The notes under the pieces are model-generated. The model searched no databases and was not told the DNA's origin. It saw only the letters and a program-made list of their open reading frames with translations. A stretch of DNA of 45,101 nt from Mycolicibacterium austroafricanum (GTDB lineage: Bacteria; Actinomycetota; Actinomycetes; Mycobacteriales; Mycobacteriaceae). The translations under genes were made by a program, and so were the position numbers. Location of the stretch: positions 1 through 45,101 of the forward strand of contig NZ_CACSIP010000049.1 in assembly GCF_902705885.1 (NCBI RefSeq), written 5' to 3'. Positions 16,286 through 24,028 of this stretch are shown piece after piece; the first letter of the stretch is position 1; each line of letters starts with the position of its first letter.

Positions 16286-16749
16286 CCGAGAGCATCCGGC
16301 ACCAGATCGTCGTCAACGCGCCCGTGGAGCGGGCATTCGCGGTGTTCACCGCTCAGTTCGGGGACTTCAAGCCACGCGAACACAATCTGCTTGCCGTGCC
16401 GATCGTCGAGACGGTGTTCGAGCCGGAAGTGGGTGGCCGCATCTACGACGTCGGCAGCGACGGCAGCCGCTGCGAATGGTCACGGATTCTGGTCTTCGAG
16501 CCGCCCTCGCGGGTGGTGTTCACCTGGGACATCAGCCCGACCTGGCAGGTCGAGCCCGATCCGGACAGGACCAGCGAGGTGGAGGTCCGGTTCATCTCCG
16601 AGTCCGAGACCCGCACCCGCGTCGAACTCGAGCATCGCCACCTGGACCGGCACGGCCCGGGGTGGCGCTCGGTGGCCGGCGGCGTGGACGGGGACGGCGG
16701 ATGGCCGCTGTACCTGCGGAGATACGCCGAGCTCCTGGTCGCCCGATGA
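16282..16749 (+). CDS. SRPBCC/AHSA1 family protein
   Basis: 155 residues with a START-like lipid or small-ligand binding fold: start RHQIVVNAPVERAFAVF, middle GGRIYDVGSDGSRCEWSRIL with FEPPSRVVFTWDI, end GGWPLYLRRYAELL. The GTG at 16282 overlaps the arsR stop as GTGA and follows a GAGGAG ribosome site. These proteins are frequently co-transcribed with an ArsR regulator and may sense or bind a small organic molecule. No ligand can be assigned from the sequence. Confidence 0.9.
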   Translation: MTESIRHQIVVNAPVERAFAVFTAQFGDFKPREHNLLAVPIVETVFEPEVGGRIYDVGSDGSRCEWSRILVFEPPSRVVFTWDISPTWQVEPDPDRTSEVEVRFISESETRTRVELEHRHLDRHGPGWRSVAGGVDGDGGWPLYLRRYAELLVAR

Positions 16750-17363
16750 GCGCCGCACTGATGGCCATGGCTCGGGCCGAACGAGCCGAGCTCGCCGAGT
16801 TCCTGCAGACCCTGAGTCCACAACAGTGGGAATCGGCCAGCCTGTGCGCCGGCTGGAGCGTCAAGCACGTCGTCGCGCACATGATCAGCTACGAGGAGCT
16901 CGGTGCCGGGGGTCTGGTGAAGCGGTTCGCCAGAGGGCGGATTCGTGACGCGAACCAGGTCGGTGTCGACGAATACTCCGCACTGACGCCGCAACAGCTC
17001 GTCGCCTTCCTCGGTGATCACCTGCAACCACGCGGTCTGACGGCCGGGTTCGGCGGGATGATCGCGTTGCTCGACGGGACCATCCACCACCAGGACATCC
17101 GCCGCCCGCTCGCACTGCCGCGCCGGATCCCCTCCGATCGGCTGCTCCGGGTGCTCGGACTGATGCCGCGCAACCCGAGGCTGGGCGTGCCGTGGCGGAT
17201 CAGAGGTCTGCGGTTGTGCGCCGACGACGTGGACTGGGCACACGGCCGCGGGCCGGAAGTGGTGGGGACGGGCGAGGCACTGCTGATGGCGATGGCGGGA
17301 CGGCCCGCCGTCCTGGGCGAACTGAGCGGCGCCGGGCACGCCATCCTCGCCGCCCGGCTCTGA
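16746..17363 (+). CDS. maleylpyruvate isomerase-like, mycothiol-dependent (DinB fold) protein
   Basis: 205 residues from the ATG at 16746, overlapping the previous stop as ATGA. The N-terminal helical bundle has the family's pattern: MARAERAELAEFL, then LCAGWSVKHVVAHM with the metal-ligand type His, and later GTIHHQDIRRPL with further His residues. This domain (MDMPI_N/DinB-like) occurs in mycothiol-using enzymes of actinobacteria. The particular reaction is unknown. Third gene of the arsR operon. It stops immediately before the convergent amidase gene. Confidence 0.83.
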   Translation: MSAALMAMARAERAELAEFLQTLSPQQWESASLCAGWSVKHVVAHMISYEELGAGGLVKRFARGRIRDANQVGVDEYSALTPQQLVAFLGDHLQPRGLTAGFGGMIALLDGTIHHQDIRRPLALPRRIPSDRLLRVLGLMPRNPRLGVPWRIRGLRLCADDVDWAHGRGPEVVGTGEALLMAMAGRPAVLGELSGAGHAILAARL

Positions 17364-18347
17364 CTACGGCGCAGCCAGGAACGTGAAAGGTTCGGCTGGT
17401 TCGAACTGCCCGCTGGCGTCACCGGCGTAGATGGTCTTCTCCCCCTCGCCGAGAATCAGCCGCAGTGTGGGCGCTCCCTCGGAGAAGTCGAGGTTCTTCA
17501 ACTCCACCCAGAACGTGTTGGGCGAGAGCGCCGACTCGAAGAAGTAGCGCAGCGACGCGTGGTCGACGACGGTGCGCCAGCGGGTGGAGGAGATGTTGGG
17601 CTGATCCGGCGTCGTGATCCCGAACGGCACCGACACGTTGCGCATCACGCTGAACACCGCGGCCGCCGCGAGCAACGGGTCGGCGGTCTTGGGCACGGCG
17701 TTGACATAAAACGACGCGCGCACGAACCGGTCGGCGGCGCGGTTGGTGCCGGGCAGCATCACGGTGCCGCCGATCTCGTCCCAGTACTCGGTGATCGCGA
17801 GTTGCTTGTCGAAGATCGGCGAGTTCGTCATCACCTGGTACTGGCGTCCGTGGTGGATCACCTGTTCGCCGTCGATGTACTCGATGATGGCGCTGTCTCC
17901 GCCGGCATCCGACAGTGCCAGATGGACGGTGGCGAGCCGCTCCTGGCCGGGCACCTCCGCGGTGACCACCCGCAGCGGGGTGGCGGTGAGCGCCGTGACG
18001 GCATCGCTCACCGTGGCGAAGTTGTCGAGCAGGTACTGCGCCCACAGCGCCAGCGACACCGCCGGCCGGTCGCCGGCGTTGGCGGGATACTGCGATTCCG
18101 CCAGCCACAGCAGATTGGTGACCAGACCCGCTTCGTTGACCCCGTCGGTGGTGGAGATGTCGTAGCCGCTGGCCACCACGCTGCCGTACTTCGAGGTCCA
18201 CTCCGCGGAGTCCGGCCCGGCCTGCCCGGTGCGGCGCACCCCCCGCGGGAACGCCCAGAGGTTCGTTCCGATCTCGACGCTCCAGTCCATGGAGCGGCCG
18301 GTGACGACTCGATCGCCTGTCCCTAGATAGACCACACGTGTGCACAC
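17364..18347 (-). CDS. linear amide C-N hydrolase, choloylglycine hydrolase family
   Basis: Ntn-hydrolase that cleaves an amide bond such as in conjugated bile acids, penicillin V or acyl-homoserine lactones. I place the start at the GTG at 18347, so the second residue is Cys (VCTRVVYLG), the catalytic N-terminal nucleophile freed by methionine removal. The frame is open to 18476, but that would bury the Cys behind a non-hydrophobic extension that is not a signal peptide. Further family motifs: GRSMDW (Arg and Asp near 18-21), SGYDISTTDGVNEAGLV, and YQVMTNSP with the conserved Asn. 327 residues is normal. A -10 hexamer TACGGT ends 7 bases before the GTG, supporting this start. Substrate is not predictable. 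Confidence 0.88.
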   Translation of the reverse strand: MCTRVVYLGTGDRVVTGRSMDWSVEIGTNLWAFPRGVRRTGQAGPDSAEWTSKYGSVVASGYDISTTDGVNEAGLVTNLLWLAESQYPANAGDRPAVSLALWAQYLLDNFATVSDAVTALTATPLRVVTAEVPGQERLATVHLALSDAGGDSAIIEYIDGEQVIHHGRQYQVMTNSPIFDKQLAITEYWDEIGGTVMLPGTNRAADRFVRASFYVNAVPKTADPLLAAAAVFSVMRNVSVPFGITTPDQPNISSTRWRTVVDHASLRYFFESALSPNTFWVELKNLDFSEGAPTLRLILGEGEKTIYAGDASGQFEPAEPFTFLAAP

Positions 18348-18354
18348 GCGTTGC

Positions 18355-18360
18355 ACCGTA
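18355..18360 (-). promoter_or_regulatory. -10 hexamer of the Ntn amidase gene (leaderless)
   Basis: On the minus strand TACGGT ends 7 bases before the GTG at 18347. Confidence 0.45.
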
Positions 18361-18372
18361 TCTGCCCGGGTG

Positions 18373-18388
18373 GTTACCGCCCCGAAAC
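18373..18388. promoter_or_regulatory. candidate GlnR binding box
   Basis: GTTAC-CGCCCC-GAAAC matches the actinobacterial GlnR half-site pattern GTnAC-n6-GAAAC and the mycobacterial AC-n9-AC core. It lies 131 bases upstream of glnT and 26 bases upstream of the divergent amidase start. A single pair is seen and a second pair is not evident. Confidence 0.4.
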
Positions 18389-18409
18389 GACTCGCGACCG
18401 TGCCCGTAA

Positions 18410-18431
18410 CACCGACGCCCGACTGTCGGTG
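18410..18431. repeat. inverted repeat in glnT/amidase divergent promoter
   Basis: CACCGAC (18410-16) and GTCGGTG (18425-31) are perfect 7-base arms. An 11-base palindrome CCGAC-T-GTCGG (18419-18429) overlaps the right arm. Possible operator for the XRE-cupin regulator at the end of the operon, but unproven. Confidence 0.35.
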
Positions 18432-18519
18432 CAGGACCCGACAGGCCGCGGCCGCTCGCGCTGCACTCTGTTTCACTCCGTGATACTTTGATTCCCGTTA
18501 AGAGACAGAGGTGATAACC

Positions 18520-19854
18520 GTGACCCCCGTGACCCCTGGGACCGCCGACCTGGCCACGATGGCCGACAAGTCCGGAACGAAGTTCATCCTGGCGCTGTTC
18601 GTGGACCTGCGGGGTAAACCCTGCGCCAAGCTGGTGCCGGTCGAGGCAGTCGAGATGCTCGCCACCGAGGGCGTCGGCTTCGCCGGTTACGCGGTCGGGG
18701 CGATGGGCCAGGAGCCCAAGGATCCGGACCTGATGGCCATCCCGGACCCTGCGTCGTTCACCCCGATCCCGTTCATCAAGGACGGCCTGGCGATCGTGCA
18801 CTGCGACCCTCACGTCAACGGCCGGCCATGGCCGTACGCGCCGCGGGTCATCCTGCGCGCACTGATCGACCAGTGCGCCGACGCCGGCTTCGAACCGTGG
18901 GTGGGCGCGGAGGTCGAGTACTTCCTGCTGCGCCGCGACGACGACGGCACCGTGTCGGTCGCCGACTCGGCCGACACCGCCGCCCAGCCGTGTTATGACG
19001 CCCGCGGGGTCACCCGGATGTACGACCACCTCACCGCGGTGTCGACGGCGATGAACCAGCTCGGCTGGTCCAACTACGCCAACGACCACGAGGACGGCAA
19101 CGGCCAGTTCGAACAGAACTTCAAGTTCGCCGAGGCGCTGACCACCGCCGACCGCGTCGTCACGCTGCGCTATCTGCTGTCGATGATCGCAGCCGAGCGC
19201 GGAATGGTCGCCACCTTCATGCCGAAGCCGTTCTCCGACAAGACCGGCAGCGGCCTGCACCTGCACCTGTCGCTGACCAGCGGCGGCGAGCCGGTCTTCC
19301 CGGTCGGACCCGATGACCCGGACGCCCGCGGCCTCGGCCTGTCGGACACCGCCTACGGGTTCATCGGCGGCCTCCTCGAGCACGCCTGTGCGCTGCAGGC
19401 GGTGATCGCCCCGACGGTCAACTCCTACAAGCGGACCGGGGCGCTGTCGACGGCTTCCGGGGCGTCCTGGGCGCCGCGGCTGCCCACCTACGGCGGCAAC
19501 GACCGGACGCACTACATCCGCGTTCCCGACGGCGACCGGATCGAACTGCGCGGCGGGGACGGCGCCGCCAACCCGTACCTGGCCATCGCGGCTGCCCTGG
19601 GCGCCGGGATGGACGGCATCAAGCGCAGCACCGATCCGGGTGCCGTCGGCGGCGGTCTCAGCACCAGAGCGTTGCCGCCCACGTTGTTGCACGCCGTCGA
19701 GGATTTTGAGGGTGACCCGGTGGTGACCGGGGTGCTCGACGCCGCCGGCGAGGGGGTGTCCGGCTACTTCGCCAACGTCAAGCGCGACGAGTTCTTCGCC
19801 TACCACAGCGCCGTCAGCCCGTGGGAGATCGACAACTACCTGACGGCCTTCTGA
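18520..19854 (+). CDS. glnT: type III glutamine synthetase family protein (GlnT/GmaS-like)
   Basis: ATP-dependent ligase joining ammonia or an amine to glutamate. Within this family are GlnT glutamine synthetases and gamma-glutamylmethylamide synthetases. 444 residues from the GTG at 18520, preceded by GAGGTGAT, an 8-base match to the 16S anti-Shine-Dalgarno sequence; a GTG at 18511 lies inside that site and is less likely. Motifs: GAEVEYFLL (Glu metal ligands), ANDHEDGNGQFEQNF, FMPKPFSDKTGSGLHLHLSL, and the C-terminal IELRGGDGAANPYLAIAA. There is no adenylylation Tyr motif as in GlnA type I. A -10 candidate TACTTT is at 18484-18489. First gene of the glx operon. Confidence 0.9.
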   Translation: MTPVTPGTADLATMADKSGTKFILALFVDLRGKPCAKLVPVEAVEMLATEGVGFAGYAVGAMGQEPKDPDLMAIPDPASFTPIPFIKDGLAIVHCDPHVNGRPWPYAPRVILRALIDQCADAGFEPWVGAEVEYFLLRRDDDGTVSVADSADTAAQPCYDARGVTRMYDHLTAVSTAMNQLGWSNYANDHEDGNGQFEQNFKFAEALTTADRVVTLRYLLSMIAAERGMVATFMPKPFSDKTGSGLHLHLSLTSGGEPVFPVGPDDPDARGLGLSDTAYGFIGGLLEHACALQAVIAPTVNSYKRTGALSTASGASWAPRLPTYGGNDRTHYIRVPDGDRIELRGGDGAANPYLAIAAALGAGMDGIKRSTDPGAVGGGLSTRALPPTLLHAVEDFEGDPVVTGVLDAAGEGVSGYFANVKRDEFFAYHSAVSPWEIDNYLTAF

Positions 19855-19881
19855 GCCGGAAAACGAAGGGAACAACACCGA

Positions 19882-20790
19882 ATGTGCGGGATCGTGGGTT
19901 TGCACCTGCGCACCCCCGAGCTCTACCCCCAGCTCGGGGAGCTGCTCACCGGGATGCTGTGCGAGATGGGTGATCGCGGCAGCGACTCCGCCGGGGTCGC
20001 CGTCTACGGAGATCCGACCTGGTCGCCGCCCGGCGCGGGATGTGTCTCGATGGTCGACACCGGCACCGGCGGCACCGAGGACATCGCGCGGGTGCGGTCC
20101 TCGGTCGGCGCGGCTCTCGGCAGCGACGTCGACGGCGTCGCGGTGCAGAGCAGTCACCTGCTGTCGGCCGACACCGACTCCGAGGCGTTGCTCGCCGCAG
20201 TCCGGTCGGCCTACCCGCAGGCGCTGATCGCCGGATTCGGCTCGGACATGGCGGTTCTCAAGGGTGTGGGACATCCGCGGACCCTCACCGAGGGGTGGGG
20301 GCTGGAGAAGGCGCAGGGTTGGCAGGGCGTCGGCCACACCCGGATGGCGACCGAGTCGGCGGTGACCCCGTCGGGCTGCCACCCCTACGCGGTCGGGCCC
20401 GGGCAATGCCTGGTGCACAACGGCTCCTTCGCCAACCACGCCACCATCCGCCGCGAACTCCAGGCGGCGGGCGTGCATTTCGACAGCGAGAACGACACCG
20501 AGGTGGGCGCCCGGTTCATCGCCGAGCAGCTCGCCGCGGGCCGCGACGTCGAGACGGCGCTGAAAACACTGTGCGCCACCTTCGACGGCTTCTACACGCT
20601 GCTGGTCTCCAACCGCGACTCCTTCGCCGTGGTCCGCGACGCCATCGCCTGCAAGCCGGCGGTCATCGCCGAAACCGACGACTGGGTGGCGATGGGCAGC
20701 GAATACCGGGCCCTGGCAGCGCTTCCCGGCGTCGCAAAGGCACGGATCTGGGAACCCGAACCAGAGATCGTCTACGCATGGAGCAGGTGA
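19882..20790 (+). CDS. glxB: class II glutamine amidotransferase (GlxB/MgsA-like)
   Basis: Glutaminase module corresponding to the N-terminal domain of glutamate synthase. 302 residues from the ATG at 19882, with ribosome site GAAGGGA upstream. Cys2 (MCGIVGLH) is the nucleophile exposed after Met removal. Other family residues: GDRGSDSAG, HTRMATESAVT, CLVHNGSFANH, and ENDTEVGARFIAEQL. Twenty-seven bases after glnT. Together with the next two genes it makes a glutamate synthase divided into three chains, as in rhizobial GlxBCD and methylotroph MgsABC. Confidence 0.9.
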   Translation: MCGIVGLHLRTPELYPQLGELLTGMLCEMGDRGSDSAGVAVYGDPTWSPPGAGCVSMVDTGTGGTEDIARVRSSVGAALGSDVDGVAVQSSHLLSADTDSEALLAAVRSAYPQALIAGFGSDMAVLKGVGHPRTLTEGWGLEKAQGWQGVGHTRMATESAVTPSGCHPYAVGPGQCLVHNGSFANHATIRRELQAAGVHFDSENDTEVGARFIAEQLAAGRDVETALKTLCATFDGFYTLLVSNRDSFAVVRDAIACKPAVIAETDDWVAMGSEYRALAALPGVAKARIWEPEPEIVYAWSR

Positions 20791-21473
20791 TCGGTATCAC
20801 GGCTTTCGACCTGCGCGTCACCGGACTGCGCGACGTCAACACGGCACTGCACGCACCCGACCTGGCCGGCGAGTTCGTCATCGCGAATCCAGCGGGCGCA
20901 CACAACGTCGCCGTCGGCCTCGACGCGCCGATCAAGGTGACGATCGACGGTCACGTCGGCTACTACGCGGCCGGGATGAACAAGCACGCCGAGGTGATCG
21001 TCAACGGCAACGCCGGCACCGGCGTGGCCGAGAACATGATGAGCGGCTCGGTGTGGGTGAAGGGCAACGCGTCGCAGTCGGCCGGCGCGACCGCACACGG
21101 CGGGCTGCTCGTCATCGAGGGCAGTGCCGCGGCGCGGTGCGGGATCTCGATGAAAGGCGTCGACATCGTCGTCGGTGGCGATGTCGGCCACATGAGCGCG
21201 TTCATGGCGCAGGCCGGGCGCCTGGTGATCCGCGGCGACGCCGGTGAGGCACTGGGTGACTCGATCTACGAGGCAAGGCTCTACGTGCGCGGTGACGTCG
21301 CCTCCCTCGGCGCCGACTGCGTGGCCAAGCCGATGCGCCCCGAGCATCACCGGGAGCTCGAACAACTCTTGAAGGCAGCAGGTTTCGACGACGACGACAC
21401 AGGCTCCTATACCCGCTACGGGTCGGCGCGGTCGCTGTATCACTTCCACGTCGACAACGCCGCCGCGTACTAG
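20778..21473 (+). CDS. glxC: glutamate synthase GXGXG-domain protein (GlxC/MgsB-like)
   Basis: 231 residues forming the right-handed beta-helix found at the C-terminus of glutamate synthase and in FwdC/FmdC subunits. Repeated short turns with Gly and Asn are visible: GHVGYYAAGMNKHAEVIVNG, NMMSGSVWVKGNASQS, GGLLVIEGSAAARCG, GDVGHMSAFMAQ. The ATG at 20778 overlaps glxB by 13 bases; a GTG at 20787 with a 4-base overlap is an alternative. Structural partner for GlxB and GlxD; no catalytic residues are expected of it. Confidence 0.88.
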   Translation: MEQVIGITAFDLRVTGLRDVNTALHAPDLAGEFVIANPAGAHNVAVGLDAPIKVTIDGHVGYYAAGMNKHAEVIVNGNAGTGVAENMMSGSVWVKGNASQSAGATAHGGLLVIEGSAAARCGISMKGVDIVVGGDVGHMSAFMAQAGRLVIRGDAGEALGDSIYEARLYVRGDVASLGADCVAKPMRPEHHRELEQLLKAAGFDDDDTGSYTRYGSARSLYHFHVDNAAAY

Positions 21474-21483
21474 GACGGATCCG

Positions 21484-22815
21484 ATGACCTACACCAGCGA
21501 CGACCGCGCCCGCCTCGGCCTGCGTGAGTCGGCGACGTTCGACCGGCCCACCATCGCGGCCATCCAGCGCGCCGCCGACACCGGCATCTACGACATCCGC
21601 GGGTGGGGCGCCAAACGGGCACTGCCGCATTTCGACGATCTGCTGTTCCTTGGCGCCTCCATGTCCCGCTACCCGCTCGAGGGCTACCGCGAACGGTGCG
21701 CCACGGACGTCGTTCTCGGTAGTCGGTTCGCCAAAAACCCTCTGCACCTGGATATCCCGGTCACCATCGCCGGGATGAGCTTTGGCGCGCTGTCCGGGCC
21801 CGCCAAGGAGGCGCTCGGCCGCGGAGCCAGCGAGGTCGGGACCTCAACCACCACGGGCGACGGGGGGATGACCCCCGAGGAACGCGGGCAGAGCAAGTAC
21901 CTCGTCTACCAGTACCTGCCGTCGCGGTACGGGATGAACCCCGACGACCTGCGCAAGGCCGACGCCATCGAGATCGTCCTGGGCCAGGGCGCGAAACCGG
22001 GCGGCGGTGGAATGTTGTTGGGCCAGAAGATCTCCGAGCGGGTCGCGAGCATGCGCACCCTGCCCGAAGGCATCGATCAGCGGTCGGCGTGCCGGCACCC
22101 CGACTGGACCGGCCCCGACGATCTGACCATCAAGATCAACGAACTGCGGGAGATCACCGACTGGCGCAAGCCGATCTACGTCAAGGTCGGCGCCACCCGC
22201 ACGTACTACGACGTGAAACTCGCGGTGCACGCCGGCGCGGACGTGGTGGTCGTCGACGGCATGCAGGGCGGCACCGCGGCGACCCAGGACGTCTTCATCG
22301 AGCACGTCGGGATCCCGACGCTCGCAGCGATCCCGCAGGCCGTGCAGGCGCTGCAGGAACTCGGGGTGCACAGACGAGTGCAGCTGATCGTCTCGGGCGG
22401 CATCCGCAACGGCGCCGACGTCGCCAAGGCGCTCGCCCTGGGCGCCGATGCCGTGGCCATCGGCACCGCGGCGCTGATCGCACTGGGTGACAACCACCCC
22501 CGCTACGCCGCCGAGTACCAGAAGATCGGCAGCGCAGCGGGTTTCTACGACGACTACCAGGACGGCAGAGACCCCGCGGGGATCAGTACCCAAGATCCCG
22601 AGCTCGCGGCCCGATTCGACCCGGTCGCCGGGGGCCATCGGCTGGCGAACTACCTGCGGGTGCTGACGATGGAGGCCCAGACCATCGCCAGAGCGTGCGG
22701 CAAGTCGCACGTGTGCCACCTCGAACCCGACGACCTCGTCGCGGTCAGCATCGAGGCCGCCGCGATGGCGCGGGTGCCGTTGGCGGGCACCGACTGGATT
22801 CCGGGCCAGAAGTGA
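21484..22815 (+). CDS. glxD: FMN-binding glutamate synthase-type subunit (GlxD/MgsC-like)
   Basis: 443-residue TIM-barrel flavoprotein, the synthase domain that aminates a 2-oxoacid with ammonia passed from GlxB. The ATG is at 21484, 10 bases after glxC. Motifs: PVTIAGMSFGALSGPAKEAL, TTTGDGGMTPEERGQ, GQGAKPGGGGMLLG, IYVKVGATRTYYD, VVVDGMQGGTAA, VSGGIRNGADVAKALALGAD (FMN phosphate). The C-terminal region ISTQDPELAARFDP matches the family. The CxxxxxCxxxxC motif for the 3Fe-4S cluster of classical GltB is not present where expected. The substrate may be methylamine, as in N-methylglutamate synthase, or ammonia. Confidence 0.88.
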   Translation: MTYTSDDRARLGLRESATFDRPTIAAIQRAADTGIYDIRGWGAKRALPHFDDLLFLGASMSRYPLEGYRERCATDVVLGSRFAKNPLHLDIPVTIAGMSFGALSGPAKEALGRGASEVGTSTTTGDGGMTPEERGQSKYLVYQYLPSRYGMNPDDLRKADAIEIVLGQGAKPGGGGMLLGQKISERVASMRTLPEGIDQRSACRHPDWTGPDDLTIKINELREITDWRKPIYVKVGATRTYYDVKLAVHAGADVVVVDGMQGGTAATQDVFIEHVGIPTLAAIPQAVQALQELGVHRRVQLIVSGGIRNGADVAKALALGADAVAIGTAALIALGDNHPRYAAEYQKIGSAAGFYDDYQDGRDPAGISTQDPELAARFDPVAGGHRLANYLRVLTMEAQTIARACGKSHVCHLEPDDLVAVSIEAAAMARVPLAGTDWIPGQK

Positions 22816-24017
22816 GCGAGACCGCAGACGTCGTCATCGTCGGCGGCGGCATCGAGGGTGCCGCGGCGGCGTGGGCACTGAGCCAGCGTGGCGTCACCGA
22901 TGTTGTTGTCGCCGAACGCAACACCGTCGGAGCCGGGATGACCGGCAAGTCCAGCGGCATCGTACGCTGCCACTACGGTGTCAGCTCGCTGGCCGCGATG
23001 GCCGCCGACGGGCTCGAGGTGTTCGAGCGGCCGCAGGAATTCCTCGGAGAACACGCCACCGACATCGGTTTCCGGCAGACCGGCTACGTGGTGGGTGTGG
23101 GGGAAGCCAACGTCGATTCGCTGCGCAAGAGCCTGGCCGCGCAGCGCTCCGTCGGGGTCCAGACCGAGGAGATCGACCACGCCGAGGTGGCGCGGCTGTG
23201 GCCGTTCGCCGACCTGACGCCGTTCGCCGCGTTCGGGTGGGAGGCGCGCGGCGGGTACGGCGACGGCTACCAGACCGCCCAGGCGTTCGCCGCGTCGGCG
23301 CGCGCCGCCGGGGTCCGGGTGCGGCAGGGTTGCGCGGTAACCGGCCTGCTCGTCGACGGCGACCGGGTCACCGGCGTGCAGTTGGCCGACGGCTCGGCGA
23401 TCTCAGCGGGCACCGTCGTCGTCGCCACCGGGGTCTGGACGCGGCCGCTGCTCGAGCGATACGGCATCGACGTTCCCATCCGGGTGATCCGGGAACAGAT
23501 CGTGATGATCAGCCCCGGGGTCGATACGGGTCCGGTGCCCGTCTTCTCCGACCTGGTGTCGCTGCAGTACGTGCGCGCCGAGGTCGGCGGCGACATCCTG
23601 TTCGGCAACAGCGACCTGCCCGGATACGACGCCATCGTGCCGGCCGATCCCGACGGCTACCTCAACCGCGCCACCGACGACTTCGTCGACGTCACCGTCG
23701 ACAAGGTCGGCACCCGGTTCCCCGGCTTCGCCGATGCGGCGATCTCCAGCAGCTACGCCGGCTGCTACGACGTCACCCCCGACTGGAACCCGATCATCTC
23801 GAACGCCCCGCTGGACGGTTTGGTGATCGCCGCCGGGTTCAGCGGCCACGGCTTCAAGATCGCGCCGGCCGTCGGCAGGCTCGTCGCCGACATCGTCGTC
23901 GACGGCCGCAGCAGCGACCCACGCATCCCGGATTCGGACTTCCGGTTCGCGCGTTTCGCCGAGGGAGAGCCGCTCAAGACACCCTTCCCCTACGTCGGGG
24001 CGGGACAGATGCGCTAG
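22812..24017 (+). CDS. FAD-dependent oxidoreductase, sarcosine oxidase beta/DAO family
   Basis: 401 residues from the GTG at 22812, overlapping the glxD stop as GTGA. N-terminal FAD Rossmann motif VVIVGGGIEGAAAAWAL (about 7-23), then GAGMTGKSSGIVRCHYG, the usual flavin-contact region. C-terminal GFSGHGFKIAPAVGRLVAD is the second FAD motif of DAO proteins. Enzymes of this family oxidise N-methyl or alpha-amino groups of small amino acids, releasing ammonia or formaldehyde. In the N-methylglutamate pathway the matching role is MgdA-like, but the other three N-methylglutamate dehydrogenase subunits are absent here. The stand-alone size suggests a monomeric oxidase or dehydrogenase. Confidence 0.88.
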   Translation: MSETADVVIVGGGIEGAAAAWALSQRGVTDVVVAERNTVGAGMTGKSSGIVRCHYGVSSLAAMAADGLEVFERPQEFLGEHATDIGFRQTGYVVGVGEANVDSLRKSLAAQRSVGVQTEEIDHAEVARLWPFADLTPFAAFGWEARGGYGDGYQTAQAFAASARAAGVRVRQGCAVTGLLVDGDRVTGVQLADGSAISAGTVVVATGVWTRPLLERYGIDVPIRVIREQIVMISPGVDTGPVPVFSDLVSLQYVRAEVGGDILFGNSDLPGYDAIVPADPDGYLNRATDDFVDVTVDKVGTRFPGFADAAISSSYAGCYDVTPDWNPIISNAPLDGLVIAAGFSGHGFKIAPAVGRLVADIVVDGRSSDPRIPDSDFRFARFAEGEPLKTPFPYVGAGQMR

Positions 24018-24028
24018 ACAGGAGTCTT

